Below the pieces are notes generated by a model. It was not told the DNA's origin and did not search any database. It saw nothing but the letters and a program-made list of their open reading frames with translations. Of a DNA stretch of 64,000 bases, positions 7,888-16,986 are shown one piece after another. The DNA is from Nitrospira sp. CR1.1 (GTDB taxonomy: Bacteria; Nitrospirota; Nitrospiria; Nitrospirales; Nitrospiraceae): the NCBI GenBank assembly GCA_014055465.1, contig WIAF01000001.1, positions 682,001 to 746,000 on the forward strand. The letters run 5' to 3'. Every line of letters starts with the position of its first letter. Positions within the stretch are counted from its first letter, which is position 1. The position numbers and the translations under genes are program-made.

Positions 7888-9363
7888 CTAGGACGAGCAG
7901 CTCACACTGAGATGTTTGCCCCAGTTCGGCGGCGCGGCCGCGTAGGAATTCATGCCGGGGTGGTCTGTGTAGGGATCGCGCAGCAGGTTCAGCAGGCGGT
8001 CGATCTCGGAATAATCTTTCTGCTGCGCTTTCTCGATGGCCGATTGAGCGAGATAGTTACGGAGGACGTATTTGGGATTGATGCGATCCATTCCTGCGCG
8101 TCGCTCGTCATCCCGACTCTGTTCGCTCCGCAGCCGGTCGCGATACTGCCCGGCCCAGACATCGAAGCGGTCAGGATTCAGGAAATGCTCCCGCAATGCT
8201 TCGTTCTTTGCGGCAGGGTCTGATGAAAAGGTGCTGAGTTTGCGCCAGAACATCGTGTAGTCGACCCGGCTGCCGACCATGAGCGACTTCAGTTCTTGGA
8301 GCAGCGCCTCATCCTCGCCGCCATCTTCTCGCAGGCCGAGCTTCCTTCGCAGGTGATCCCGGTAATATCGATCGATCGTGCCTTGATAGCTATCCAAGAC
8401 GGCCTTGAGCTCCTCTTTGGGCGCGAGGGGCAACAGGGTTTGCGCTAAACAACTCAGGTTCCACAGGCCGATGTAGGGCTGTTGATTGAACGCATAGCGT
8501 CCGTTGTAGTCGGAATGGTTGCAGATGAATCCCGGGTCGTAGTCGTCCATGAACCCATAAGGACCATAGTCCAGCGTCAACCCGAGAATCGACATGTTGT
8601 CGGTGTTCAACACGCCGTGGGACCACCCCACCGCTTGCCACTGCGCAATGAGTGCCGCTGTGCGCTCGACCACCTCGGCAAAGAACCGGAGATACCTGTC
8701 GGCGGCCGTCGCCAGGTGGGGGAAATGCGACTCGATCACGTAATCGGCCAGTCGCTGCAGGTGCTCATGCTGCTTCCGGTAGTAAAAAATCTCGAAGCTG
8801 CCGAACCGCACGTGCGAGGGCGCCATGCGGACGATGGTGGCGCCGGTTTCCACCTGTTCGCGATAGACCTTGTCGTCGCTGCCGACCAGGCAGAGAGCGC
8901 GGGTCGTCGGGATGCCGAGTCCGTGCATGGCTTCGCAGCACAGATATTCACGGATGGCGGAGCGAAGGACGGAACGTCCGTCCCCGTCGCGGGAAAACGG
9001 GGTCATGCCCGCGCCTTTCAAATGCAGGTCCCAACGCTCTCCGCGCCCGTTGACAATTTCTCCCAGAAGGATCGTCCGTCCATCTCCGAGCTGGGGGACG
9101 TACACGCCGAACTGATGGCCCGAATACAACATGGCCAGCGGCTCCATCCCCGGCACCAGCAGACTGCCGCCGAAGACCCCGGCAAACTCTGGTCGCGCCG
9201 CCTCTTGAGGGTCGAGGTCGAGCAGCTCCATCGCCGCGTCATTCGCACTGATCAGAAACGGCGCGGCGCCAAACGGCGTGGGATTCACCTTGGCGTAGAA
9301 CACCTCCGGCAGGCGCGCGTAGCTGTTATCAAATGTGAGGGTTTCCAACGTGTGACGCGTCAT
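7888..9363 (-). CDS. selO: Protein adenylyltransferase SelO (YdiU/UPF0061 family)
   Basis: A 491-residue pseudokinase-fold enzyme. Family members transfer AMP to Ser/Thr/Tyr of redox-related proteins. Seen here: the N-terminal LPEVFYAKVNPTPF, the Gly-rich YSGHQFGVYVPQLGDGR, the conserved LKGAGMTPFSRDGDGR and SVLRSAIREYLCCEAM stretches, GWSHGVLNTDNMS as catalytic loop, and DYGPYGFMDDYDPGF as metal-binding region. The C-terminus ends Cys-Ser-Ser, the position where animal homologues carry Sec-Ser-Ser; the codon here is TGC. Length is normal. It stands alone with no tight operon. Confidence 0.95.
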   Translation of the reverse strand: MTRHTLETLTFDNSYARLPEVFYAKVNPTPFGAAPFLISANDAAMELLDLDPQEAARPEFAGVFGGSLLVPGMEPLAMLYSGHQFGVYVPQLGDGRTILLGEIVNGRGERWDLHLKGAGMTPFSRDGDGRSVLRSAIREYLCCEAMHGLGIPTTRALCLVGSDDKVYREQVETGATIVRMAPSHVRFGSFEIFYYRKQHEHLQRLADYVIESHFPHLATAADRYLRFFAEVVERTAALIAQWQAVGWSHGVLNTDNMSILGLTLDYGPYGFMDDYDPGFICNHSDYNGRYAFNQQPYIGLWNLSCLAQTLLPLAPKEELKAVLDSYQGTIDRYYRDHLRRKLGLREDGGEDEALLQELKSLMVGSRVDYTMFWRKLSTFSSDPAAKNEALREHFLNPDRFDVWAGQYRDRLRSEQSRDDERRAGMDRINPKYVLRNYLAQSAIEKAQQKDYSEIDRLLNLLRDPYTDHPGMNSYAAAPPNWGKHLSVSCSS

Positions 9364-9390
9364 AGATTGCTCAACCGGCCTCTCCTCACC

Positions 9391-9765
9391 TTACCGGAAA
9401 TTGGCTTCCAGATCGGATTCCAGGGTGAAGACGAAAATGCGCTCGCCGACCACGGTATCAATGTCGGTGAACAGCGCCGTGATCCTCGCGCCGATCAGAT
9501 CTGCCACCTGTTCACAGAGGCGTTCGCGGCCCTGGGCGATGAGGTTTTGACGCAGCCGCTTCACCATATCGATGCCTTCGGCCGTTTTGGCCAGTTGCCG
9601 CTCCGCCGGCGTGAGCACCCCTTTCAGTCGCACCACCAGCATGTCGCGCACAATGAACACGCGGACCTCGTCCGGGCCGCGGCCCAGAAATTCCTGTTCG
9701 AATTTGATGATCGCCGTGCGAACGGCGGCTTCCTTTTCTCCTTTGCTGGGCACAGGCACGGTCAT
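9391..9765 (-). CDS. DUF2294 domain protein
   Basis: 124 residues. The start at 9765 (Met-Thr-Val-Pro) has AGGGAG five bases upstream; longer in-frame starts at 9789 and 9942 have no comparable site. The conserved pattern KFEQEFLGRGPDEVRVFIV, the central RLKGVLTPAE and the end TDIDTVVGERIFVFTLE fit DUF2294, whose biochemical role is unknown. It is transcribed away from the inorganic-carbon operon and shares the intergenic control region with it, so a link to carbon uptake is possible but only inferred. Confidence 0.75.
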   Translation of the reverse strand: MTVPVPSKGEKEAAVRTAIIKFEQEFLGRGPDEVRVFIVRDMLVVRLKGVLTPAERQLAKTAEGIDMVKRLRQNLIAQGRERLCEQVADLIGARITALFTDIDTVVGERIFVFTLESDLEANFR

Positions 9766-9799
9766 CTTGCTCCCTGATGATACAGACATGGACGACCGG

Positions 9800-9828
9800 A
9801 TTATAGTCACGGCCGCCTCAGGACTCCA
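9800..9828 (-). promoter_or_regulatory. Probable promoter of the DUF2294 gene
   Basis: On the minus strand a perfect -10 hexamer TATAAT (9805 to 9800) lies about 30 bases before the chosen start at 9765. The -35 at 17-bp spacing is weak (TGGAGT). A sigma-70-type site is inferred from the sequence only. Confidence 0.45.
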
Positions 9829-9843
9829 CCCCCAAGGACGCCG

Positions 9844-10156
9844 GTGCCGAAACCCGGCAACCCCGGTTCGCGAGTGAGCTTCGCGCGCTTGTTCGTCAGC
9901 CCGAACGCCCGGACTTTTCGCTTGCAATTTCGTGGGTTCCACAGATACATCTTACCCAGTTTTTCGGTGGTGCCGACGACAGGCCGTGATCGTGCGCGGC
10001 CCGGACCCACTCCATTGATGTCATCAGACAGGCAGTAGGGTCTTGCCGGTGTTTCCTTCCAGGGAAAAGCCGGGGACAGTGCAGGCCAGTCGTTGGTTCC
10101 TTGTTTCAAGGACCGTCGGCTGGCCTTTTTCTTTTCATGGCCAGCATGGGGTTCGC
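9844..10156 (+). promoter_or_regulatory. Leader of the DAB operon with mutually exclusive hairpins (candidate attenuator or riboswitch)
   Basis: No gene is visible between 9766 and 10156. On the plus strand the last 110 bases before dabB can form three competing helices. P1 pairs CCGG-TTTCC (10046-10056) with GGAAA-CCGG (10063-10073). An antiterminator pairs CAGGGAA (10060-10066) with TTCCTTG (10097-10103). An intrinsic terminator (10084-10136) uses that same TTCCTTG in its own stem. Since no plus-strand gene lies upstream, the terminator can only act on transcripts started in this leader. A possible start signal is TTGCAA (9922) with TACATC (9946), weak. I do not recognise a named riboswitch class. 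Confidence 0.5.
10084..10136 (+). terminator. Rho-independent terminator inside the DAB leader
   Basis: The outer stem GGCCAG (10084) pairs with CTGGCC (10120-10125). The inner stem GGT-CCTTG (10095-10103) pairs with CAAGGACC (10107-10114) across a TTT loop. A T-rich tail follows directly (10126-10136). It ends 20 bases before the dabB start, so transcription must read through it for the operon to be expressed. Confidence 0.75.
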
Positions 10157-11851
10157 ATGTCCTTTTTAGCCATCGTCCCGCTGTTGCCGTTACTCACGGC
10201 CTTCATCGTGATGACCGGCGATCGAGCGGACCAGGAACAGAACGCCCGATCCGGCCTCTTCCCGATCGCGGCGTCCTTCCTCGGCTCCCTCATCATTCTG
10301 GTCATGGTGACTTCGGAAGGCCCGATCATGTTCCAATTGTATGATCCGGCCGCCATTGCCAATCTCGCCTTCCCGATCGGCGTCTACATCGACCGGCTCA
10401 GCGCCGTCATGATGGTCCTGATCACGGGTGTGACCACCCTCATCTACCGGTATTCGATGGGCTACCTATATCAGGACCGCGGGTATCGCCGGTATCTGGG
10501 CATGCTTGGCATCACGACGACCATCCTGCTCTGCATGGTCTCCAGCGCCAATCTGGTGATGCTGTTCATTTTCTGGCAGATTCTCTCTTGGCTGTTGTTT
10601 CTCTTGGCGCACAATCACGGGCACGCGGCAACGCTGTCCGGCGCGTCCAATACGTTTACGACCTTACGGCTCAGCGATGCCGCCTTCCTCGCGGGCATTG
10701 TCCTGGCCTATTCGCTGTACGGGACGTTCGAGTTTCAGACGCTGTTCACACGCGCCGCGGAGACGCCGGTGACCTTGTCGATCTGGCCGGCGCTCGGTTG
10801 GGACATGAACGGCGTCACCGCGGTGACCCTGCTCATTTTCGGCGGCGCAATGGGAAAATCGGCACAATTCCCGATCCACACCTGGCTTCCGCGATCGCTG
10901 TACGCGCCGACCCCGATCCATGCGCTGCTGCATGCCGGGATCATCAACGCCGGAGGGTTCCTGCTGAACCGGCTCGCCCCGTTATACGGCCTGAGCCCGA
11001 CGACACTGCATGTCGTCTTCGTCATCGGCATGCTCACGGCGATCCTCGGCGCCACCATGATGCTGACGCAGAACGACATCAAGAAGACCCTGGGGTTTTC
11101 CACTATCGGGCAGATGGGCTACATGATCATGGAGTGCGGGCTCGGCGCGTTTTCCCTCGCCGTCTTCCATCTCATCGCGCACGGCCTGTTCAAGGGGACG
11201 GTGTTCCTGAACTGCGGCAACGTGATCCATAAGGCCCGCCAGGAACCTTCGTTCCCGCCGGTCGACCGCGAGACGGAAGAACGCGAATTCTCCAACCTGA
11301 CCTGGTCCACCGGGTTTTTGACGACCTTGCTGCTGCCCTTGGTCATTCTATTGGTCACACACGGCGTGCTGCGCATTCCGTTGCTCGAATCACAAGGCAC
11401 GGTGATCTTCCTGTTCTTCATCTGGGTCACCTCTTCGCAGGCCATCCTCTCGTTGACGCGCATTCGCGCGGTGGCCTCCTGGAAGGTGTCCGCCGCCATG
11501 CTGGTGACGCTGGTCATCGTCGTCTTCACCTATCTCTTCGCAGTCGAAAGCTTCACCCATTTTCTGTACCCGCATCCTGAAGAGGTGGCCTCATACTTCA
11601 AGGCCGCCGCGCTGCCGGGACGGCTGTTCGACAGTCTGGTCATCGGCACGACGTTGTTGACGATTCTGAGTTGGGTCTATTTGTATGCCCATGCCCACGG
11701 ACGCACCATCACCATTCCCGGGTGGATCGAGGCCTTCCTCGTGCGCCTGTATGTCTTGTTCATGAACCGGCTCTACCTGGATCAGCTCTATCTCAACATC
11801 GGCCGCGTCGTGACACAGGTCGCGCATCACCTGGAGAAACGGCTCTCGTGA
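10157..11851 (+). CDS. dabB: DabB-type proton-conducting membrane subunit (NuoL/MrpA family)
   Basis: 564 residues from the ATG at 10157 (MSFLAIVP); the frame is open further upstream, but that part lies in the leader and terminator. A polytopic protein with the antiporter core: GAMGKSAQFPIHTWLP (Lys and His of the proton path), HALLHAGIINAGGF, and STIGQMGYMIMECGLGAF. In DAB systems the NuoL-like subunit energises DabA with the proton-motive force, moving CO2 towards bicarbonate in the cytoplasm. No complex I genes surround it, and DabA follows two genes later, so a DAB role is far more likely than respiration. The first gene of a four-gene operon. Confidence 0.88.
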   Translation: MSFLAIVPLLPLLTAFIVMTGDRADQEQNARSGLFPIAASFLGSLIILVMVTSEGPIMFQLYDPAAIANLAFPIGVYIDRLSAVMMVLITGVTTLIYRYSMGYLYQDRGYRRYLGMLGITTTILLCMVSSANLVMLFIFWQILSWLLFLLAHNHGHAATLSGASNTFTTLRLSDAAFLAGIVLAYSLYGTFEFQTLFTRAAETPVTLSIWPALGWDMNGVTAVTLLIFGGAMGKSAQFPIHTWLPRSLYAPTPIHALLHAGIINAGGFLLNRLAPLYGLSPTTLHVVFVIGMLTAILGATMMLTQNDIKKTLGFSTIGQMGYMIMECGLGAFSLAVFHLIAHGLFKGTVFLNCGNVIHKARQEPSFPPVDRETEEREFSNLTWSTGFLTTLLLPLVILLVTHGVLRIPLLESQGTVIFLFFIWVTSSQAILSLTRIRAVASWKVSAAMLVTLVIVVFTYLFAVESFTHFLYPHPEEVASYFKAAALPGRLFDSLVIGTTLLTILSWVYLYAHAHGRTITIPGWIEAFLVRLYVLFMNRLYLDQLYLNIGRVVTQVAHHLEKRLS

Positions 11852-11909
11852 CGAAACTCAGGCAGTCCATCTCTCGCCGCGTTTCTGCGGCCGTCATCGG
11901 AGTCCGGTT

Positions 11910-13217
11910 GTGACAGCAGCCTGGATGACACCCTGGCTCCTTCTGGCCATTCCTGTGTTGGGCGCGAGCCTCGGCCTGCTGATGAGGGCCTCCCTCCAGC
12001 GGATGAAAACGGCAGCCCTGATGACGACGGGAGCGAGCCTGCTCTCCGTCATGGGCACATCTCTCGTGCAGAGTGAACCGGCGGCGGCGATGTCCTGGCT
12101 GTGTCTGCTTCCGGCCACAGCGTTCCTCACGCTGCTCGGGCAGCCGCTGCACCGGGATCACAGTTCAGCCTGGCTCATGACCCTGATCCTGCTCGGTGTG
12201 GCGCTGGGCATGCTCACGAGTCACGCGGCCCCGCACGACCTCTTGCTTGTCCTGTTCCTCGGTATCCTCTGCGGCTTACTCTATCGTCATCAACCGGCCT
12301 CCGCCCCGGCGACGTGGCGAGGCCTGTCCTCGTTCGGTCTGGGCATCATCTCCACCCTGATGGCGTTCGTGCTGCCGACCCCGGCTTCGACGATCGCGTC
12401 GCTGGTCACCTGCGCGACGCTTCTGCCTCTGTTGCCCCTGCACAGCGGATTCGTGGCGGCACTGAGCGGATTGCCGGGCAATCTTCCCGCATTCCTGGCC
12501 CTGTTACTGCCAACGGTCGGATTCCATACTCTGTATCTGCTGCTCCCATCTCTCTCGACGACGGCGCTCCACACGGTGGCCATTCTGGCGCTGGCGGGCG
12601 CCCTGTATGGTTCGCTGCGGGCCTTGATTCAGCCGCATCCGCTGCCTCGACTCGGCTATGCCGCGTTGGCCTTCTTTTGTATGCTCTGGTGGTACATTGC
12701 CGACACGGGAACCGCGCCGGTCCAAGCCATGGTCTATCTCAGCGCCGTGGGACTCACCACCAGCGGACTCCTGATGGCCTGGTACGCCATCCGCGCGCGG
12801 TATGGGGACATCGATTTCCGGGCACTCGGCGGCCTCGCCTATCCCATGCCCCGTTTCAGCACCTTGCTGGCGCTGCTGGCGCTTGCCGCTCTGGGCATGC
12901 CGCCGTTCGGCGTGTTTTCCGGCTTCTTGGGAATGTTCCTCACGCCCGCATTTACGCCGTCCGGACCGTTCGCCGTTATCATGCTCGTCTGGCTCACCGC
13001 GTCCTGGTACTACACCGATCTCATTCAACAGGTCGTGTTCGGCCAGCCGCGCCTGGACGTGCGGCACGAGGATTTGCGGCACACGGAATTTGTCTCCCTG
13101 CTCCTGCTGTTGCTGTTGCTCCTGATCCTGGGGACGGCCCCGTCCCGGCTGTTCGAGTCTCCTGCGGCCAGTCCTCCGGCTGCCGTCGCCATGAAAGGTG
13201 CGTCATGGACCCGATGA
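11910..13217 (+). CDS. Second proton-channel-like membrane subunit of the DAB operon (NuoM/NuoN-like)
   Basis: 435 residues beginning with GTG (11910); an ATG 15 bases later is an alternative. Almost entirely hydrophobic, with roughly a dozen membrane segments and a poly-Leu stretch near the end. The motif region TLLALLALAALGMPPFGVFSGFLGM (in parts) is the conserved hydrophobic end of NuoM/N-type antiporter subunits, but the Lys/His signature of DabB is less evident, so it may be a degenerate partner. It lies between dabB and dabA and overlaps dabA by 13 bases. The best-studied DAB complexes have one membrane subunit; this operon has two. Confidence 0.8.
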   Translation: MTAAWMTPWLLLAIPVLGASLGLLMRASLQRMKTAALMTTGASLLSVMGTSLVQSEPAAAMSWLCLLPATAFLTLLGQPLHRDHSSAWLMTLILLGVALGMLTSHAAPHDLLLVLFLGILCGLLYRHQPASAPATWRGLSSFGLGIISTLMAFVLPTPASTIASLVTCATLLPLLPLHSGFVAALSGLPGNLPAFLALLLPTVGFHTLYLLLPSLSTTALHTVAILALAGALYGSLRALIQPHPLPRLGYAALAFFCMLWWYIADTGTAPVQAMVYLSAVGLTTSGLLMAWYAIRARYGDIDFRALGGLAYPMPRFSTLLALLALAALGMPPFGVFSGFLGMFLTPAFTPSGPFAVIMLVWLTASWYYTDLIQQVVFGQPRLDVRHEDLRHTEFVSLLLLLLLLLILGTAPSRLFESPAASPPAAVAMKGASWTR

Positions 13218-16200
13218 TGCGCCCCGGCGACTCGACCGATCTCGAAACCCGCCGCATGGAATTGCGGGGCATGATTCGGCTCGCCAGCGAAGTCATCGCG
13301 CAGTATTGGCCCATGCGAACCTTCGTGCACCACAATCCCCTGCACAGCCTCGAGTATCTGCCGTTTACCGAGACGGTCCGCCGCGGCCAGCAGTTCTTGG
13401 GAGGGAATGGATATCTTCCCGGCGACCTGTATCGGCGATACGTCAAGACCGGTCGGATTCTGGTCCGCCACATCGATGACGCGTTGGCGTTGCTCGCGAA
13501 GGATGAAGAAGTCGACCTGGGCTCCTGCCGCATTTCACGGCGTGAGGTCATGCGTGCCTGCCTGACCCATGGCCTGTCCCGGACGGCCGAGGAACCGATT
13601 GACCGGCTCATGGAACGTGAACCGAACGAGGAACAGGTGGACGTCCTGGCCGAACGCCTGGTCGCCTTTGCCATGCCAACCGTGCAGGAACAGATGGCCG
13701 CGACGGTTCGCGACGATGTAGCCGCGTTAGGACGGGACCTCACCTTATCGACCTGGTGCGACCGGACAGTGGGCGCCAGGATCGGTGATCAGATCAACAG
13801 CGAACTGATCAAATGGTGCGAAGCCTTTCTGGACGAAGGCCACGCCACCTGGTCGATGCCGGGACGACGCCAGGGGTTGTATGCAGCCTGGAAGCAGGTG
13901 GCCGCCAATGAATGGACGACCTGCGGCATTGCCGACAGCCGCCGCAAAATTGCGGCGCTGCCCGAACATCCGGAAGACGTGGTCCTGGATTGTCTCGAGG
14001 CCTTGGCAATTCCCGCAGAGTTCCGGCAGGACTATCTCGGCCTTCAGCTGGCAGCGCTTCCCGGTTGGACGGGCTTCATCAAATGGAGGGCCGAAGAAAA
14101 CGACTATGCCTGGCAGCAGGCGTACCCCGTCGGCCTGGTGAAATTTCTCGCCGTGCGTCTCTGGTATGTGCGCGAACTCGTCGAGAAAGTGTGCCGGGAG
14201 GAATTGGGCATCGAGGGAAACTATCGCGCGGTGTTGCGATTTATGGACCAGCAGCCTTCCGCGTATTTCATGCGGAAGGAATGGGTCGCCGGCCGCCTGC
14301 CGGCTCCCTATGCCGACCGGGTCGCGCGCCTGCATGCGCAATTGGCTGATCAACAGAACAGGGCCACTCAGTCCCGCGCATGGGAGCGACTGACCCACCA
14401 CTATCAGATAGACTTCGGCCCGCGCCGGGAACGGGCCGCGCAGCGGGCGATGGCCCGACGCCTGCTCGCGCTCGCCCAAGCGCTTGAGATCGTGCCGACC
14501 CTGCTGATGGACGCGCCACCGGCCCCCCTTCGCCAGCTTCTGGACTGGATGGCCGCGTTTCCCGAATCGGCGCATGGCCCGGTCTGGCTGAAAGCGTTTG
14601 AGGCGGGCTATCAGGAGCATCTGTTCGGCATGCTGCGGCGCGCGCCGACCAAACCGCAACCCGCGGCGCCCGACGGTCAACCGCCAGTCCGCCCCCATTC
14701 GCAATCGGTCTTTTGCATCGATGTGCGATCCGAGCCGTTCCGCCGTCATTTGGAATCGACGGGCGCCAACGAGACCTACGGCTTCGCGGGATTTTTCGCC
14801 GCCCTCATTCGATATCGCGCATGGGGCAAGGAGCATGAAACCGAACAGTTTCCGGTGATCATGCGCGCCAAGAACGAAGTCCGCGAAATCCCCCGCAGCT
14901 ACCTGGACCATTACGTGTCCAAACACCAGTCCCGGGCCAAACTGGTCCACGCCGGTCACACGCTGCTGCACGACTTGAAAGAAAACGTCGTCACACCGTA
15001 TGTGATGGTCGAATCGCTCGGCTGGTTTTACGTCCTTCCCATGATGGGCAAGACCTTCCTGCCGGCTCTGTACAAACGCCTGACCGGCTGGATCCGCCGG
15101 CTGTTTGTCCCGCCGATCGCCACTATTTTAACCGTCGACAAGCTGGCGCCGGCTGAAACCGAAGAAATGGTGGTCTCCGAACAACGCGCGCTGATCTGGA
15201 AAGCCCTGCGCGATCGGCTCGGCCTGCATGGCTCGCGAGTGGAGGCCGAATTTGTCGAAGCGCTGCGGCGGCGGGCCCTCGACGAGGATGCGCCCGTCGA
15301 ACCGTTCCTCAGCGAAGCCGCCCGGGCGGTCGATGTGTCGAGCGAACAATTGACCACCTTTTTGGACGAACTGCGTCGGCACTACCGGATCAACCGGCGC
15401 GCGGCGTCGCGCCAGAAAGAACGCATCACCCGCACCGGGTTTACCCTCGAGGAGCAGGTCCTGACCCTCGAAACGGCCTTGCGCATGATGGGCTTGGTGC
15501 GCAATTTTGCCCGGCTCGTGCTCTTCTGCGCGCACGGCAGCACGACGGAAAACAATCCGTTCGAGTCGGCGTTGGACTGCGGCGCCTGCGGCGGAAACGA
15601 AGGCAAACCGAATGCGCGGGTCCTGGCGGCCATGGCCAATCGCGCCCCGGTGCGCGAACGGCTGGCGAAACGCGGCATTATCATTCCGCCGGATACGCAC
15701 TTCCTTGCCGGACAGGTCGATACCACAACCGATGAGGTGCAGCTGTTCGATCTCGAAGACGCGCCCCCGACCCACCGTAAAGATGTGGCCCGCCTCTATG
15801 ATGATTTGCGGGAAGCGGCCCAGCTCACCAGCCAGGAGCGCTGTGCAAGATTTCCCGAGGTCGGCGCCGTCCTGCCCTTCGACAAGGCGTCGGGGCACGT
15901 GGCTGCGCGAAGCGCGGACTGGAGTCAGGTGCGGCCCGAATGGGGCCTGTCCGGCAACACCGCCTTCATCATCGGCCGGCGGGAGTTGACGAAGGGGCTG
16001 AATCTTTCCGGGCGCATTTTTCTGCAATCCTACGACCATCGGGAAGACCCGACGGATCGCTGGCTCGAAGTGCTCCTCACCGCCCCGCAAGTGGTGGCGC
16101 AATGGATCAACATGGAGCATTATTTCTCAGCGGTGGATAATGATGTGTACGGAAGCGGGAGCAAGATCTATCACAACGTCGTCGGCCGCGTCGGGATCAT

Positions 16201-16483
16201 GTCCGGCCCCTGGAGCGATCTTCGCCTCGGCCTGGCCTGGCAAACCGTCATGAACGGTGAGCTGCCCTACCATGAGCCGATGCGCTTGATGACGCTGGTG
16301 GAAGCCTCGCGCTCGCGGATCGAAAAACTTATCGCGCGGCATGAAATCCTGCAACATTTCTATCACAACGAGTGGGTCCATCTGGCCGCGTTGGACCCTG
16401 AGGACGGCACCTGGTACCGCTACATGCCGTCCGGCGTATGGCGAAGGGTCCAGCATCCCAGCGAGACCTCACAGGCTGGGTAA
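13205..16483 (+). CDS. dabA: DabA, zinc-dependent inorganic carbon accumulation subunit (DUF2309/UPF0753)
   Basis: 1092 residues. DabA is a beta-carbonic-anhydrase-like protein that, with DabB, drives one-way CO2 hydration. The zinc and catalytic residues are recognisable: Cys504 and Asp506 in VFCIDVRSE, His777 in CAHGSTTENN and Cys792 in LDCGACGG. The 15-residue spacing of the last two equals that of the characterised enzyme. The start at 13205 overlaps the previous gene and has AAAGGTG upstream; the open frame runs back to 12101 only because of high GC. N-terminal motif TFVHHNPLHSLEYLPF is typical. It is soluble and would sit on the inner membrane with its partners. Confidence 0.95.
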   Translation: MDPMMRPGDSTDLETRRMELRGMIRLASEVIAQYWPMRTFVHHNPLHSLEYLPFTETVRRGQQFLGGNGYLPGDLYRRYVKTGRILVRHIDDALALLAKDEEVDLGSCRISRREVMRACLTHGLSRTAEEPIDRLMEREPNEEQVDVLAERLVAFAMPTVQEQMAATVRDDVAALGRDLTLSTWCDRTVGARIGDQINSELIKWCEAFLDEGHATWSMPGRRQGLYAAWKQVAANEWTTCGIADSRRKIAALPEHPEDVVLDCLEALAIPAEFRQDYLGLQLAALPGWTGFIKWRAEENDYAWQQAYPVGLVKFLAVRLWYVRELVEKVCREELGIEGNYRAVLRFMDQQPSAYFMRKEWVAGRLPAPYADRVARLHAQLADQQNRATQSRAWERLTHHYQIDFGPRRERAAQRAMARRLLALAQALEIVPTLLMDAPPAPLRQLLDWMAAFPESAHGPVWLKAFEAGYQEHLFGMLRRAPTKPQPAAPDGQPPVRPHSQSVFCIDVRSEPFRRHLESTGANETYGFAGFFAALIRYRAWGKEHETEQFPVIMRAKNEVREIPRSYLDHYVSKHQSRAKLVHAGHTLLHDLKENVVTPYVMVESLGWFYVLPMMGKTFLPALYKRLTGWIRRLFVPPIATILTVDKLAPAETEEMVVSEQRALIWKALRDRLGLHGSRVEAEFVEALRRRALDEDAPVEPFLSEAARAVDVSSEQLTTFLDELRRHYRINRRAASRQKERITRTGFTLEEQVLTLETALRMMGLVRNFARLVLFCAHGSTTENNPFESALDCGACGGNEGKPNARVLAAMANRAPVRERLAKRGIIIPPDTHFLAGQVDTTTDEVQLFDLEDAPPTHRKDVARLYDDLREAAQLTSQERCARFPEVGAVLPFDKASGHVAARSADWSQVRPEWGLSGNTAFIIGRRELTKGLNLSGRIFLQSYDHREDPTDRWLEVLLTAPQVVAQWINMEHYFSAVDNDVYGSGSKIYHNVVGRVGIMSGPWSDLRLGLAWQTVMNGELPYHEPMRLMTLVEASRSRIEKLIARHEILQHFYHNEWVHLAALDPEDGTWYRYMPSGVWRRVQHPSETSQAG

Positions 16484-16528
16484 ACGCTCGATGTCGCAAG
16501 CGACGATCACTATCAAAGGAGTCGAGAC

Positions 16529-16870
16529 ATGGCCGCACTCACGTTGCATCCCATGAAAGAAATCCGCGTCATCGTGTCCGGAGAACACCGGCCGTTCGTG
16601 ACGGAATTGTTGGACAAGGTCGAGGCGACCGGGTACACGATCATCGGCAACATCTCCGGGAAAGGGCACCATGGCGTCCGCGAAGCGCACTTCATGTTCA
16701 GCGAGCAGGAAAGCCTGGTGATGATCATGGCGGTGGTGCCGGAAGAAAAGGTGGAACCGGTATTGGCCGGATTACGCCCGTTGTTCGACCGCCACTCAGG
16801 GGTCATGTTCGTGTCTGATGTGTCCGTCAGCCGGCGTGACTATTTCGGAAAGAAGAGCGCCAAACCCTGA
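16529..16870 (+). CDS. P-II-like signalling protein of the DAB operon
   Basis: 113 residues with the ferredoxin-like P-II fold pattern: two beta-alpha-beta units (MKEIRVIVSGEHRPFVTELL and EEKVEPVLAGLRPLF, in parts) joined by a loop with GKGHHGVREAHFMF where P-II proteins carry the T-loop. It lacks the canonical Tyr uridylylation site, so it belongs with the P-II-like proteins found next to carbon transporters (SbtB-like group) rather than GlnB. Ligand (nucleotide, bicarbonate) unknown. It follows dabA by 45 bases, preceded by AAAGGAG, and probably regulates the complex. Confidence 0.8.
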   Translation: MAALTLHPMKEIRVIVSGEHRPFVTELLDKVEATGYTIIGNISGKGHHGVREAHFMFSEQESLVMIMAVVPEEKVEPVLAGLRPLFDRHSGVMFVSDVSVSRRDYFGKKSAKP

Positions 16871-16922
16871 CCGGATCACCGGGAACCCGCGACTGGTGAG
16901 CCCGCAAAGGCCGAGACCGACC

Positions 16923-16951
16923 TTGTCTTCTCACCGGTGATTGTCTACAAT
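16923..16951 (+). promoter_or_regulatory. Probable promoter of the 89-aa gene
   Basis: TTGTCT (16923) and TACAAT (16946) with 17-bp spacing, about 35 bases before the GTG start at 16987. It fits the sigma-70 consensus well. Confidence 0.5.
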
Positions 16952-16986
16952 ATGCCCCCGTTGGCTTGTAAGAGGAAGGACGGCGC

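Noticed and set aside
12101-13204. Extension of the DabA frame upstream to 12101
   Set aside because: It overlaps the NuoM-like gene in another frame and has no DabA-like sequence; the start at 13205 has its own ribosome-binding site.
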